The notes below the pieces were generated by a model that saw only the letters and a program-made list of their open reading frames with translations, was not told the origin of the DNA and did not search any database. The position numbers and the translations under genes were made by a program. This document shows positions 32,877 through 44,435 of a stretch of DNA of 64,000 nucleotides, piece after piece. Location of the stretch: NCBI RefSeq assembly GCF_000149955.1, contig NC_030993.1, positions 434,125 through 498,124 on the forward strand, read 5' to 3'. The stretch comes from Fusarium oxysporum f. sp. lycopersici 4287. Lineage: Eukaryota; Ascomycota; Sordariomycetes; Hypocreales; Nectriaceae. Every line of letters starts with the position of its first letter. Position 1 is the first letter of the stretch.

Positions 32877-34244
32877 GATATGATATGTGTTGTTGCCAAA
32901 TACTTGAAGTTTATTGTAAATAGTTGTGAAGCCGTGATTCTACATGTAGACTTGTTGATTTCAGTTAAGATACGAGATATAGTCCACCATTTCCAGAGCA
33001 CTGAATATTCTTCTTTTCCCTCGGTAATAAATATTCAGACTTTAAACCAGTGTGCCAAATGCAGTAGATAAAGAGCCTCCTAAAGATATACTAAACTTAC
33101 CTAAGTCTTTTCGTCGCTTAGGGTCGAGGCCTGAGCTTTCTTGCTTCCCTTCTTTTTCCTCTATTAGATCCCGAACTATCAGCATCTTCATGTTCCTAAT
33201 CCTCCGGATACAAGCCAGTAGTTACAGATGTTTGTGTTGCTCATCTCCACGAGGCCAGCAGTAATTATCCATGGGCCATCAGCTAGCTACGCAGTCCCGA
33301 TCTGTGACACGATCTTGATACACCTTTTTCCAACGTATGTCCAACCCAAAGAATCTACTGTAGGTCTTCTTTCCAGTTCCCGCATGGGTCTCCATGACAT
33401 GACTCCATCATTACCGACCCTGAAGCAAACCTCTCACCCCAAAACACTATTCAACCTCGTAATCCTCCAGCACCAGCAAGCACAGATCAACTGATCAAGA
33501 CCGATTAAAACCCGTCGCATCTCGTGTTTAATAGACTTTCGTTCCTTGGGCATATCTTGATCCAATCTTGCCCCCGAAGCATCCGTTTGGCTGGATCTAT
33601 CCGGGTCATCCGGACGCGCCACAAGATGGATCCCACACACCCAGCTGAGTTTATTTGAACTTCAAAATAGTAAATTTTACACTGTATATACTGTTGAAAT
33701 TAATTTCTTGATCTGCAATCCAATAAATCTTTGCTAATGGGGGTGTTATTACTGCGGTTTGACTCCCTGGAGTGATGAGCTGTTGAGGAGTAGCATCTGT
33801 GTTGTCGCGGTATTATAATTTCAATATCGCAAGGCTTATGCAAGTTCTTATTGATGGCGTCTGTTGGGCCGATTGAGTGTTGTTGGAGGAACGAGCCAAC
33901 ATCCTTGGCTGCTGTTGTTGCTATTGCGATATCGGGGCGCCATCTTGTATTGAACCATGACCTAAATGTAAGTCGAGAACAGTGGAACAAGAGTCGAGGA
34001 CCAAGTGCAACATTGATTAATAAGAAAATACGGAAGTTTTGAAATGCAAAGCAATGAACATCACAGAGGCAAAGATAATTGATAAAGTTGAATCGATATT
34101 CAGTCTGTTTCTGATATCTACACATTATGCTCATGTACTTTCTCCTCCCCAGGTCACCACCGTGACCCCCCAACTTTCAGGTATAATTAAAAAAAGAGAT
34201 AACCTCCTCATCAATAGCAGCAATTGTTAACAAGATTCATAATC
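32877..34244. other. Intergenic, no supported gene
   Basis: 3' flanks of two convergent genes. The part around 33050-33260 is locally TA-rich and may be old repeat DNA. A minus-strand frame at 33700-34173 has no family resemblance. Confidence 0.35.
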
Positions 34245-36025
34245 TTAGACGTGGTCGTCGTGCTCAGTCTTGGGGACAACCTTGACATCACCAGCACCCA
34301 TGGTCTGGGCGAAGGTGGTGTGAGGTCGCCACTTGGCAGAGGTTCGGGGAGTGGTCTCCTCCATCATCTTATCAACCTGCTCGAGAGACAGACCCTTGGT
34401 CTCGGGGACGAGGAAGTAGGTGTAGACGAAGGCGCAGGTGCAGAGACCGCCCCAGATGAAGAAGACGGAGGACTTGAGGTTGCCACGGTTCTCGCCGACC
34501 ATGTAGGGGGTGATGACGGCGATGATGGTGTTCCAGAGCCAGTTAGAGGCGGTGGACAGACCGACACCACGAGATCGGATGGGGATGGGGAAGATCTCGC
34601 CGATGACGATCCAGGCACCAGGGCCCCAGGTGGAGGCGAACCAGAAGATGAAGATGGCGATGAAGGCGATCTGGGCGTTGACGGCGCTGATGTTGTTGGC
34701 GATCATGCGGTCGGGCTCGTCAGCGGTGGGAGAGGAGTGAGTGTGGTTGAAGCCGACGGTGACACCGATGATGGCGACGAGGAACTGGCAGATAAGCATA
34801 CCGAAGGCACCGATGAGGAGGATGCTTCGGCGACCGAATCGCTCAACAGTCCAGAAGGAGAGGGGAGTAGAGCAGACGTTGACGAGGGTGAAGACGAGAG
34901 AGATGAGGAAGACGTTGTCGATAGCACCAGTGGACTGGAGGAAGGGAGTAGAGTAGTAGAAGATGAAGTTGACACCGGTCCTGGTTATTGTTAGTGGTGA
35001 TCTTGTTCTGGTGTTGAGGAAGAAGCTTACCATTGCTGCATCATCTGCATAGAAGTACCGAGGATAGTTCGGCGAAGGTTAGACTTGCCATCCCAGAGGC
35101 TGCCCTTGAAGCAGTTGGCCCAGCTGCCGAACCAAGAAGTAGAGGGAATGATCTGGCGCTCGTACTCCTCGTTGGCGACGATCTCGGCGATCTCAGACTG
35201 GACGTACTTAGAGTCCTTGGGCTGACCTCGGACCCTGGCGAGGGCGTCAATGGCGTCTTCGATGCGGCCACGCTTGACAAAGTATCGAGGAGAGTCAGGG
35301 AGGAAGAAGAGACCACCGCCGAGGATGACGGCCCAGGGGAACTGGAGACCGATGGGGATCTGGTAGGACTTCATGCTGTCGAAGTTCTCGGTTCCGTAGA
35401 CGACGCAGGCAGCGAGGAGGAGACCGATGGTGATGCAGAATTGGTAACCGGCGACGAGGGCACCGCGAACCTTCTTGGGGCACTGGTAGAGCTGTTAGCA
35501 TGGTGTTGCGAGGACAGTGTGAAGTGGAATCAGACTTACAATCTCAGACATGTACAGAATGACAATGGCAGACTCGAAACCGACACCGATACCGGCAATG
35601 AGACGACCGACAACGATGCAAGCAAGGGCATCACCATGACCAGTAATCATCTGAATAACAACACCAAGAGCGTAGATAAAGCAACCAGCAATGACAGTCC
35701 ACTTGCGACCAATGCGGTCAGCAAGATCACCAGCGATGAGGGCACCAAAGAAGGTACCGCAGGAGAGGATAGAGACGATCAGAGACTGGTGGCTCTCGCT
35801 GAGCTTGTCGGCACCAGCGCCCTCGACCTGGTGGATGAAGTACTTTGAGCCGTTAACACCGTTGATGTAACCGGAATCGTAGCCGAAGAAGATACCACCG
35901 AAGGACGCGAAAGCGCACATCAGGTAGGCCTTCCAGGTGACGGGGGCCTCGATCTGCTCGACATTGTCGGCAGTCTGGAGGGCGACGGAGCCGCGACGCT
36001 CCTCGTTGTGATCTTCAACGCCCAT
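34245..36025 (-). CDS. MFS sugar transporter, high-affinity glucose-transporter type (560 aa, three exons)
   Basis: Exons 35540-36025, 35031-35491 and 34245-34980 (minus) are separated by 48- and 50-nt introns; phases close to 560 aa. All sugar-porter signatures are present: FGYDSGYINGV in TM1, DLADRIGRKW after TM2, GRLIAGIGVGFESAIV, PDSPRYFVKRGR in the central loop, QMMQQWTGVNFIFYY, ERFGRRSILL, and PETKGLSLEQVD at the end. Twelve membrane segments are expected at the plasma membrane. The similarity is to fungal high-affinity glucose/hexose transporters. The codon usage is strongly C/G-ending throughout, unlike most genes here, and a CT-rich tract precedes the start; both are typical of highly expressed fungal genes. 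Confidence 0.9.
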
Positions 36026-39000
36026 GGTGGTTGTTTTTTGTATACCAGGCAGAAGAAGAAGAATGAGGGGGGGGAGAAGGGGGGAGTATTTATTTGTGTG
36101 AAGTCAATCACAGGAGGAGAGAGGATGTGAAACAAGGTCTGTTGTTGGAGTGTTGAGCTGTGATGAGGAGGAGGAAGTCTGTACGAGGGAGGGGGGAGCA
36201 GGGTCTATTTAATCTCAGACGGAAACTGAAGAATTGCCTGGATGGATAGGTAGTTCGTGTGTCTTTCTGTTACCAAACAGCTGAGAGTGTGATCTACTAC
36301 CATGCCATGCCAATGCAGCTTGACACTGCAGTAAGCTGCCCATCGCAGCTAATCCAAACAAGGTCAAGGACTCACAAGTGGTACAAGCCCAGGCAAGGTT
36401 ACAAGTTGCCTACTCGGGTAACTAAGGTAAACTTGGCAACCATCGGCCGTTCACGAGCATCCAGATTCTTCTGATCCTACCAGTTCTGTCGCGCCAAAAA
36501 CAGACGCGCAGAGAGAAAGTGCCCATGACCTCGGAGCTTTGCGAAGCATAGCCTGTTGTTAGGGGCAGACTAAAAATGGTCCCGGGGGCCCATGGGGCAC
36601 GGTAAATGGGGGAACAGGGGGGGGGGGGGGGCCCCCCTTTTTGCACCCCCCCCGANNNNNNNNNNNNNNNNNNNNNNNNNNNNNNNNNNNNNNNNNNNNN
36701 NNNNNNNNNNNNNNNNNNNNNNNNNNNNNNNNNNNNNNNNNNNNNNNNNNNNNNNNTGCCATGAGGTTCGGGTAGTGGGGTGCGGGTAGGAAAACATGGC
36801 AAAAATACGGAGAAACTTTGAAGATTCTCGGGCGTCTAAGTGAATATGCATTCCATATAATCAAGAATGACACTGAATAGCATCAACAATACACAAATCA
36901 GTGTTAATCAATCACATATCCTCATCGCCGCCTCACCAGCCCAAGATTTCTGTACCACAATTAATCATGTGGTGAACATGTCACTGTCTCACAAGAACAC
37001 GTTCATTTCGATCTCATTTTTCTTAATTAAAAAATCATCACGAAAATGAAAAAACTTGACGCGCTCCAATATCTTGATCTGGGCTGGTCTGGGGAATCTC
37101 GTGGGGCTTCGCTGAGGGCGTGCTACGAAGTAAGGCCGAACAAAAAAAAGGACCCGACAATTAACTTGCCCGTATTTTTAGTGGAGGGGGGAGCCGACGG
37201 CGGTTGAGACCCATAACGTTAACGGGCCTGGGTCTACTGTACAGGGCCAACATGAGAAGCGCCGAGTATCGCCCGGCCGTTTATTTCCTTGCGCTTGTTC
37301 TTCCATCACGGGACCTTGGACCTTCTAAAGATCTAAAGGTTCTAGAGTATCGAGTCAGACGGGAACGGACTTTAATGGGAAGAGGGAACCAAGCTGGCGG
37401 TATAACCCATGAACAATATCATCGTGGCATTGACCATTACGAAAAATTTAGAGATTAGCTCAAGGTAGATTTGAATTGCGAAGTGAAGCCTATCTTGATG
37501 CTGATCACTGTAACCATATCTGCAAAATGCCATGCTAACCTTTCCGTAAGCATACACCACACTCTTTCAAGCTTCAGCCAGTAATCGGCAGTCTCCAGCA
37601 ACCCTCCTCAAAAGCCCGACGCGGGGAAATTCACCACACTCTACAGCTCACTCTACCCAGTAAAACGCAGTACCCAGCAGACGAAGAAGAAGAAAAGACA
37701 TACAAAAAGGGGTCCCACGGGCGACTCTCGGTGGTACTCGAGACGCTACGCCCCTGCGCTCCGACTGCATGGATGGGTTGTAATTGACCGAGCTCACCAC
37801 CGCAAGCCAACCCAATACTTTGGGGTAATAGCTTCCCCCTTCCCACTCATGAGACCTCACTTTCACACAGTTGGTCTGGGGAAAAGATACTGCAACTCCT
37901 CCCCCAGAGAAAAGTGTCAAAGAGTGCCTCCGAGTCGGCGACCGAGATGCCTTATAGTGGCATGCATCTGACCCCAGAATCTCCGGATTTTCAGCCAAGC
38001 GACGCTGCGGGGAGAATCGCCGTTTCACCGAGAGCGATTCCTTCAGAACTTCATGGCTAATAGTCAGTCGTGAAATGACAATGTTGGTGATGTTGGAGAG
38101 TAGAGAACAAGCCACCATCGTCACGAGAACCGCGAATCGTCCTGTCATGCATAATTTCCGGGCCGAAACGTCAAGGGCCTGGCCAAGAACAGGAGCTTTG
38201 CTGTGCTGCACCACACCACTCAAAAAGCAGCAGGGGTGCGGGTTTGGTAATACACACAGCGTTTTCTTCCGTAAGAGACTCAAAGGAACGCTCACACGAG
38301 CCGTAAATGGTTGCCGCGAATGGGTCTAGTTCTATTGCATTATGGAAACATTACATACTGGATTGGAAGCTGAATAGCCGCAATTGCCATGTTGGTTGTA
38401 AATTAATTACCGACCTTGTATTGGGTCATTTACCATTGGTGGTCTACAAGTTCGAGATAAAGCATGTCAGCGGCGGAGTGAAGTTACACTTGATATTGCA
38501 CCGAGATACTGGTAATTCACCCAAAACTGGCTGTGCAGAAGGAGATGCGATGCTTGAAACCACATGATCTGAACCACGGCCTCGGAATCGATCCATTGTA
38601 TTAACTCGACCCTCATATTCCCGTGGGGTCACGAGAACAGACCAGATTATTGAGATAGAGTAATGTCAACCATGACCAAGCAAATACTCCATCAAATACC
38701 ACTCCATAAACTGGAGTCTCGAAGTTCTTCCTGAGCTTTGCCGGAAACCTACCCCTGGGCTCACATCAATTGGCATTGGCGATTCTGATCCAAGTGGGTC
38801 CTCGGCCGGACTCACTCTGAAGCCATCGTGTCAGATTCCCCCAGCTCATTGAAATACGCCTAACTCCGGGGTTCCTCGTGACTGGAGAAGAAGAATTTTC
38901 TTATAAAACTATGGTTATTTTGCAAACTCGGCCGAGAATTATGAATAGCCGTCTTTCCGAACACGCGGATGTGCATTCCGAATGCAGTATTCTTCCGCAT

Positions 39001-41338
39001 CGTCCGTTTTGCTCTGCTGGTCACTCATCAGATCGAAAGTCTTATGTAGTGGCGTTGGATTCCAGCAAGTCATCAGACAATTTCAGCTAACTTTTTAGTG
39101 AAGCCTCTGACGGCACTGATCCTTCTTTGCCTCTCTGTAGTCCATGGCAAAATGGGATGATTCGTTCTAGATTTTTGAACCTGTCTCATTGTAATGATTA
39201 CCCAGGACAACCATCACTTGTCTCAGATGTGCCCCGTCCAATGCTGGCACGCCTGCTGATCGACGCTGCCATCCCATCCACACCATCCATCTCATTCTTT
39301 CTTCCCCACAACATGCAACAATAGTCATTCATTCCATCTCCTCTTCATGATTCGTCCATTTGCTTTAAATGCCAAACGCAACGTTGAATCCGTTTCGGTT
39401 CAGACGGCCAAGACACCCGCCACTGACTCACTTGCTACTGTATGCGAGATCCATGTCCATAGGGTAGCAATCAGTAGAATAAAAAAAGAAAGGGTAGCAG
39501 TAGAGTTACAATTATGCTTCAGCCATAGAATTGACTTCTCCCTGGGCGCGCCAAGATCGCCAGCTCTACACAGATGCATTGTATATCTATTTCCTGTTTT
39601 ATAATGGTAACAAGGTCTCGTGATGATGAGCTCCGTGCTCTTTCCGGCTTGGTCTGAACGATAATTCGAGCTTGCTACAATCTGCACGTATCGTGTGCTT
39701 CCCAACGGTCAAGTGTGCATGCGAAAATCCCATCATATCATCAATGGCGACCGCCGCTTTGACATGGCATGATGAAGATCTCGGTTGTTGAAATCAGATC
39801 TTATAGGGTAACATACGAAAAAAGCGATGATCAGTGACAATGCAACGGTTTAGCGATTGTCGTTGCTGAAATGTGATTGCTATAAGTTACCCTAGATCTG
39901 CAGGGTTGGTTTTCGCGGGGATGTGAATTTCTGGGGTTGTGAGTAAGCATCACCGATCGGACTCCATCATTTGCAAAGTCACCCGCAATGACGATCAATT
40001 GATCGGTATCGAGCTCGTCCGTGCTCACGGATTCGATTTGTTCAATAGCTCCCGTATCGCGACTCGATAAGCTCTCTCCCTGAAGCTCTCGCGCCAGCAA
40101 CCTCTGCAGACACTGTGCAGCTTCTGTCGCGTTGAGCGGGTCTCAATGATCAATCGCCTTTCATCATACAAGAACTGACTTTCTACAGACAAAATTGCGC
40201 GCAGCAGTGGATGCGATCTTGGGCAATGAGCGCGCATTTCTTTTAAATGCTTCGGCGGCCTGACTTGGGAGCTCTCTGAGCATGTCGCCAACTCCCTACA
40301 TCACCGACCTTGCTGGACCCCTCGAACGCGGCGCCATTCACGATGCCGAAAAGCCACGACCATCCAAGTATCACGATCTTATCTCCTCATCAAGGTTGTG
40401 AGATCCCGATCATGGCCACCCCACGCCGTTGCTGAAGCAGCGCTCACCCCCGTGGCTACGAGGCGCCTTCTCCATGAACAAGTGTCAGGCTGGGTGTGTA
40501 CCGTTATGCTGGGTTCTGAAGCCATTGCCCAGCAGACTGGGAGGCATACGTAGTGCGAGCAGACCGACCTCGGGCTGGGCCGTGTCAACGGTTATTGTTG
40601 ACGAGTGTCATGTTTAAATACGATCGCGATGCAGTTGACTCGCGCGATGAGGCTGCTTCGAGATTCGCAATTGAAGCCTTGCGGATATTTAAAAGATGCA
40701 TTGACCAGAGGCTGTCACTAAGTGGTCTGAGTCGCACAATCTGACCATACCTCAAGAAGCCAACATATTAAAGACAATCCGTCTAGAGAGAGAATTGGAA
40801 GTCCAACCTCAAAATGAATCTCTTCGAACTCCGCAGACACAAAACTCCGCCAATTTACCGCCCACGAACCCCCTCGAAGCTTCAATCTCCGTCAATGCAA
40901 CCCCTCCATACAACCTAATACGAAAACTTCTGTCCGCAGGACGTAAAACAATAGAACATAATCGAATGGCATGAATGTAACGAGCTGAATAATAACATCC
41001 CAGCGTTTAATAACAAACTTTGAATGTTACGCCGTATATAGAAATACCTCCATAAATAAACGGCTTCCAGAACCTTTCTGGGCTTTCTTCCGACTCATGA
41101 GCCGAGGCATCTCCACTAGACTCTTAACAATTTTTTATTTTTTCGCCGCTTTGTAAAAGACGTCATTGATACTTATATCATGATGCGTACGTTGCATGCC
41201 ATTGACTTTTGTTTCATGTGATTTCATCATTCATAATTGTATATTACTCCATTATCAGCTTTGTCCTCAATTGTCTTCAACGTATCCTAACACGACGAAC
41301 CTCCCAACACCATAACGCAACATCAACAGCTCCTCACA
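36026..41338. other. About 5.3 kb without a convincing gene, containing an assembly gap
   Basis: The left end is the sugar transporter promoter (polypurine on the plus strand, 36050-36200). The N gap is at 36656-36756. From 36870 to about 41200 there are only short frames. One coding-like fragment starts with an ATG at 40281 (MSPTPYITDLAGPLERGAIH) and runs 39 codons to a TGA; a further coding-like stretch in another frame follows. The right end is the MDR oxidoreductase promoter with a CA-rich leader. Confidence 0.5.
36656..36756. other. Assembly gap (N run)
   Basis: 101 consecutive N. The left flank is extreme homopolymer sequence: a G run, a C run, a T run and another C run within about 40 bases. 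This suggests a collapsed or unreliable contig end. Confidence 0.95.
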
Positions 41339-42340
41339 ATGGCCGAAATGCAAGCATGGCAAGTCGCCCATCCAGGCCCAATGGAAAAAGTCTTCCACCT
41401 CACCACAATCCCCAAACCAACAACCCTCAAGTCCGGCCAGATCCTCGTCAAAGTCTCCCGCGCAGCCCTCAACCCCGCCGACTACAAAGTCTGCGAGCTC
41501 GGCGTCGCATCGCGCCTCATAACCTCCTTCCCCAAGATTCCAGGTATGGATCTCAGCGGCCACGTAGTCTCCGTCGCAGAAGACGTGACCGATGCGAAAG
41601 TAGGAGATTTCGTACTCGCTAGAGCGTCGCCGACAAAGGCTTGGGGGTCGCTGGCGGAGTATACGGTTTGCGACAAGGAGGGGTATACTGTTATTCCGGA
41701 GAGCTTGGATCTGGATCAGGCTGCTGGTGTGGGAACCGCGGGGTTGACGGCGTATCAGACTATTGCGCCGTATGTCAAGAGTGGTGATAAGGTGTTTTTG
41801 AATGGTGGCTCGGGCGGTGTTGGACTGTGGGGTATTCAGATTGCCAAGGCGCTGGGATGCTCTGTTACAGTGTCGTGCTCAACGGGTAAAGCAGATCTGT
41901 GCAGAAGCTTAGGCGCGGACGATATCATCGACTACAAGACCAGCGATGTTATCGCCGAGCTCAAGAAGCGCGGTCAAGTCTTTAGCCACTGCGTTGACAA
42001 CGTCGGCGATGCACCACCCAACCTTTACGCTTCATCAAACGACTTCCTCCTCCCTGGCAGCAGCTTCGTCTTTGTAGGCGGGCACGTCTCAGCCAAGAGT
42101 GTACTCAGCTTAACGACAAACCTGGCACGACCCTCATTTCTAGGCGGTGTCAAGGCAAAGTTTGTTACGTATGCTACTGCGAACAAGAAGAAGGATCTGG
42201 ATCAGTTGAGGGATTGGTTGGTGGAGGGCAAAGTCAAGACTGTGATTGATTCGACGTTTGGGTTTAAGGAGGCGGACAAGGCTTTTGAGCATTTGAAGAA
42301 GGGGTCTAGTGGTGGTAAGGTTATGATTCATGTTGAGTAA
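41339..42340 (+). CDS. Medium-chain dehydrogenase/reductase, quinone-oxidoreductase-like (333 aa)
   Basis: A single exon. GroES-like N-terminal domain with ILVKVSRAALNPADYK and IPGMDLSGHVVSV; Rossmann domain with FLNGGSGGVGLWGIQIAKALG near residue 155; C-terminal FKEADKAFEHLKKGSSGGKVMI. The structural and catalytic zinc cysteines are absent, so it belongs to the zinc-free NADPH:quinone reductase/enoyl-reductase branch (RTN4IP1/ToxD-like) and probably reduces an activated double bond or quinone using NADPH. Substrate unknown. No biosynthetic cluster surrounds it, which argues for a general metabolic or detoxification role. Confidence 0.88.
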   Translation: MAEMQAWQVAHPGPMEKVFHLTTIPKPTTLKSGQILVKVSRAALNPADYKVCELGVASRLITSFPKIPGMDLSGHVVSVAEDVTDAKVGDFVLARASPTKAWGSLAEYTVCDKEGYTVIPESLDLDQAAGVGTAGLTAYQTIAPYVKSGDKVFLNGGSGGVGLWGIQIAKALGCSVTVSCSTGKADLCRSLGADDIIDYKTSDVIAELKKRGQVFSHCVDNVGDAPPNLYASSNDFLLPGSSFVFVGGHVSAKSVLSLTTNLARPSFLGGVKAKFVTYATANKKKDLDQLRDWLVEGKVKTVIDSTFGFKEADKAFEHLKKGSSGGKVMIHVE

Positions 42341-42846
42341 GGGTGGGAATTGTGATACCATGGGTGGCGTTTTGTTATTAGATGTAGACTATGTTACAGT
42401 AATGTACTTGTTTGCTTGCGACTGTCGTTGATCACGTTTGTGAAGTACAAGCCGTCTAGCGACAACCCTGATACATGTTATCAATGCCATATTGATGCAG
42501 AGACACCCACCAGGACCCTTTAACGAGACTCCATAGAGTGATGCATGCGAGATGTGTAGAGTCGGCCGGTCCCAATCGCCATCGCATACCCAGCTGAGCC
42601 TGGACTTTGCAGGAGATAGAGATATGGGAGCGGCTGCTGACAATCGGGGCGGATTGTTTGAGCACGGTCTGCCTATCTATGACCAGATCTGAAAAGCCCA
42701 GTCTCAGTCTGCAGGACTGTCGCCTAGTTCAACCCCCCAATAAAGATGTGAGAGAACTGCGCAAGTGTCTCGTGATGGGCCACGAAAGCGCCTTCAAGTA
42801 GGGCCATTGCTCAACCTTGATAGAAGATCCAAATCACCCTCCCCTC
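42341..42846. other. Intergenic between convergent genes, no gene seen
   Basis: Carries the 3' flanks of the oxidoreductase and ARP6. No supported frame. Confidence 0.4.
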
Positions 42847-44222
42847 TCAAGTCCCCAACCCAGCAGCAAACTTCTTCGCGACCCACGCAGCACCATGCTC
42901 CTCATACTCCGCCTTCGTAACAGCCAACCTCTCAATATTCGTATGACACGCCAGATTCGCACCCCCAAACCAAGTATGCGTAACCGGATCCGCAGGCCTC
43001 GCAACCCTAACGATACAATCATCCGGCACCCTCTGCACAACCTCCTTCTGCAGCCGCTGAATAAACCCATCAAAATGCGTGTTTCCACCAACAACGATAA
43101 TGTTGGCTAGTAGAGCAGGCCAGAGACCAATGGGCAGTTCTTGTAGGGATTCGTAGACGAGGTCTGCGAGACCGGGTTGTCGGATCCCAGCGTCTGAAGG
43201 GTTGAAGAGGATTTCGGGGACGGTGAAGCGCTCGTTGCGTAGCGTGAGAGCGTCTTCTTCGGATTGTGCTGCTAGTTTTCGGGATTTGGAGTGTCGCGCG
43301 GGGTCGTAGTCGACGAGAGTTCCTTTAAAGCGGGTGTGGAAATCAGGAAGAATGTAGTCCTTGGCAATACCGCCGCCGGACAAATAATCTGGTCGACGTT
43401 CGCCTCTCGTTCCCTTCCATGACTTTTCGAGATCGGCTTTGAAATCGGCGGAGACGTAGCATGATATTTCTTTCATCTCGTTGACGATGTATGTGTCGTT
43501 ACGCATATCGAAGTGTCGCAGAGAGATCAACCGTGTGAGGTAGTTCGTCAAAACCTTGCCGCCGACATCTAGTCGTTTGATCGCAGATTGTAACGGTTGG
43601 CCGCGAAGGACTGGTGTGATGGTTGTATGCGAATATCCGGAATCAATAACCATGACGGCTTCGGCGGGGGTGTTAGCGACCGTAGGAGCCTCTTGCGGCG
43701 TTCGAAAGATATTCTGCACATCATGATACGCATTAAACGTCGAGCCTGTCGCAATCAGCATCCCAACCCCATCAGCACATCGCATAGCTTACCTATCCCC
43801 CGATAGTAACTCGCAAAGCCATACTCCTCAAAAACAATCTGATCACAATTCGCCTGCAAAATCGGCAGCCCATTCGGCGGCTCAGCGAGTATCAACCTCG
43901 CATCCTTAGGCTCAAACTCCTCCCTCTCGAAAATCTCCCTATCCCAAATCTCCTTCTGCGCCTCCCAATTGACAATAAACCCCTTCTCAACAGGCCGTCT
44001 GAACTGTATCTCGCCGAAATCGCGACATTTTTCTAGCTCGGATGCGACGTAGATCTTGCGCGTGCGGTCGCGGGCGATCACGTTGGGGATGATCCGGGGT
44101 TCGGAGGGGATCGTGCAGGAGTGGATGAGGCCGGCTTTTATGGTGGAGGCGCCGTTGTCGAGGATGAGGGTTGTTGATGGGCCTTTTGGGGGCGCGGGTT
44201 TGGGTTTGCGTGGCCCGGCCAT
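42847..44222 (-). CDS. ARP6: Actin-related protein 6 (442 aa, two exons)
   Basis: Exons 43793-44222 and 42847-43745 (minus) are joined over a 47-nt GTAAGC intron; phases close to 442 aa. The start at 44222 has a CACCATGG context and is preferred to an upstream in-frame Met at 44312. LILDNGASTIKAGL is the actin-fold phosphate loop 1; IYVASELEKCRDFGEIQFRRPVEKGFIVNW, FEEYGFASYYRG, VMVIDSGYSHTTITP and VVGGNTHFDGFIQRL follow in the order of ARP6. ARP6 is a subunit of the SWR1/SRCAP chromatin-remodelling complex that deposits histone H2A.Z in the nucleus. Length is normal for fungal ARP6. Divergent upstream from the beta-lactamase-like gene's 3' end. Confidence 0.93.
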
Positions 44223-44435
44223 GGTGGGAGTTGGAGGATGAGAGAGGTGATGATGGGTTTTTGGAATTGGACGCGATGGATTTGATGGGAGGGGTGTTAC
44301 GTAAGCCATCATGAGTTGAATTCATGATATGCAGTCATCTTACTCTTGGCATGAGGGAGCTCAATGCTCCTCCGTGATTTAGTTTAGTAACCTGTTGTGT
44401 ACTCAAACAATTGATGAGAGATTGTGTATTCTGTC

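Noticed and set aside
33700..34173. 157-codon minus-strand frame downstream of the sugar transporter
   Set aside because: No family resemblance; most likely transporter 3' flank.
34224..34994. 256-codon and 271-codon (35033-35848) acidic Asp/Gly-rich plus-strand frames
   Set aside because: Antisense shadows of the GC-rich transporter exons; the composition is that expected from the complement of biased codons.
37648..38295. 215-codon minus-strand open frame
   Set aside because: No ATG at its start, no family motif, composition not gene-like and no splice context.
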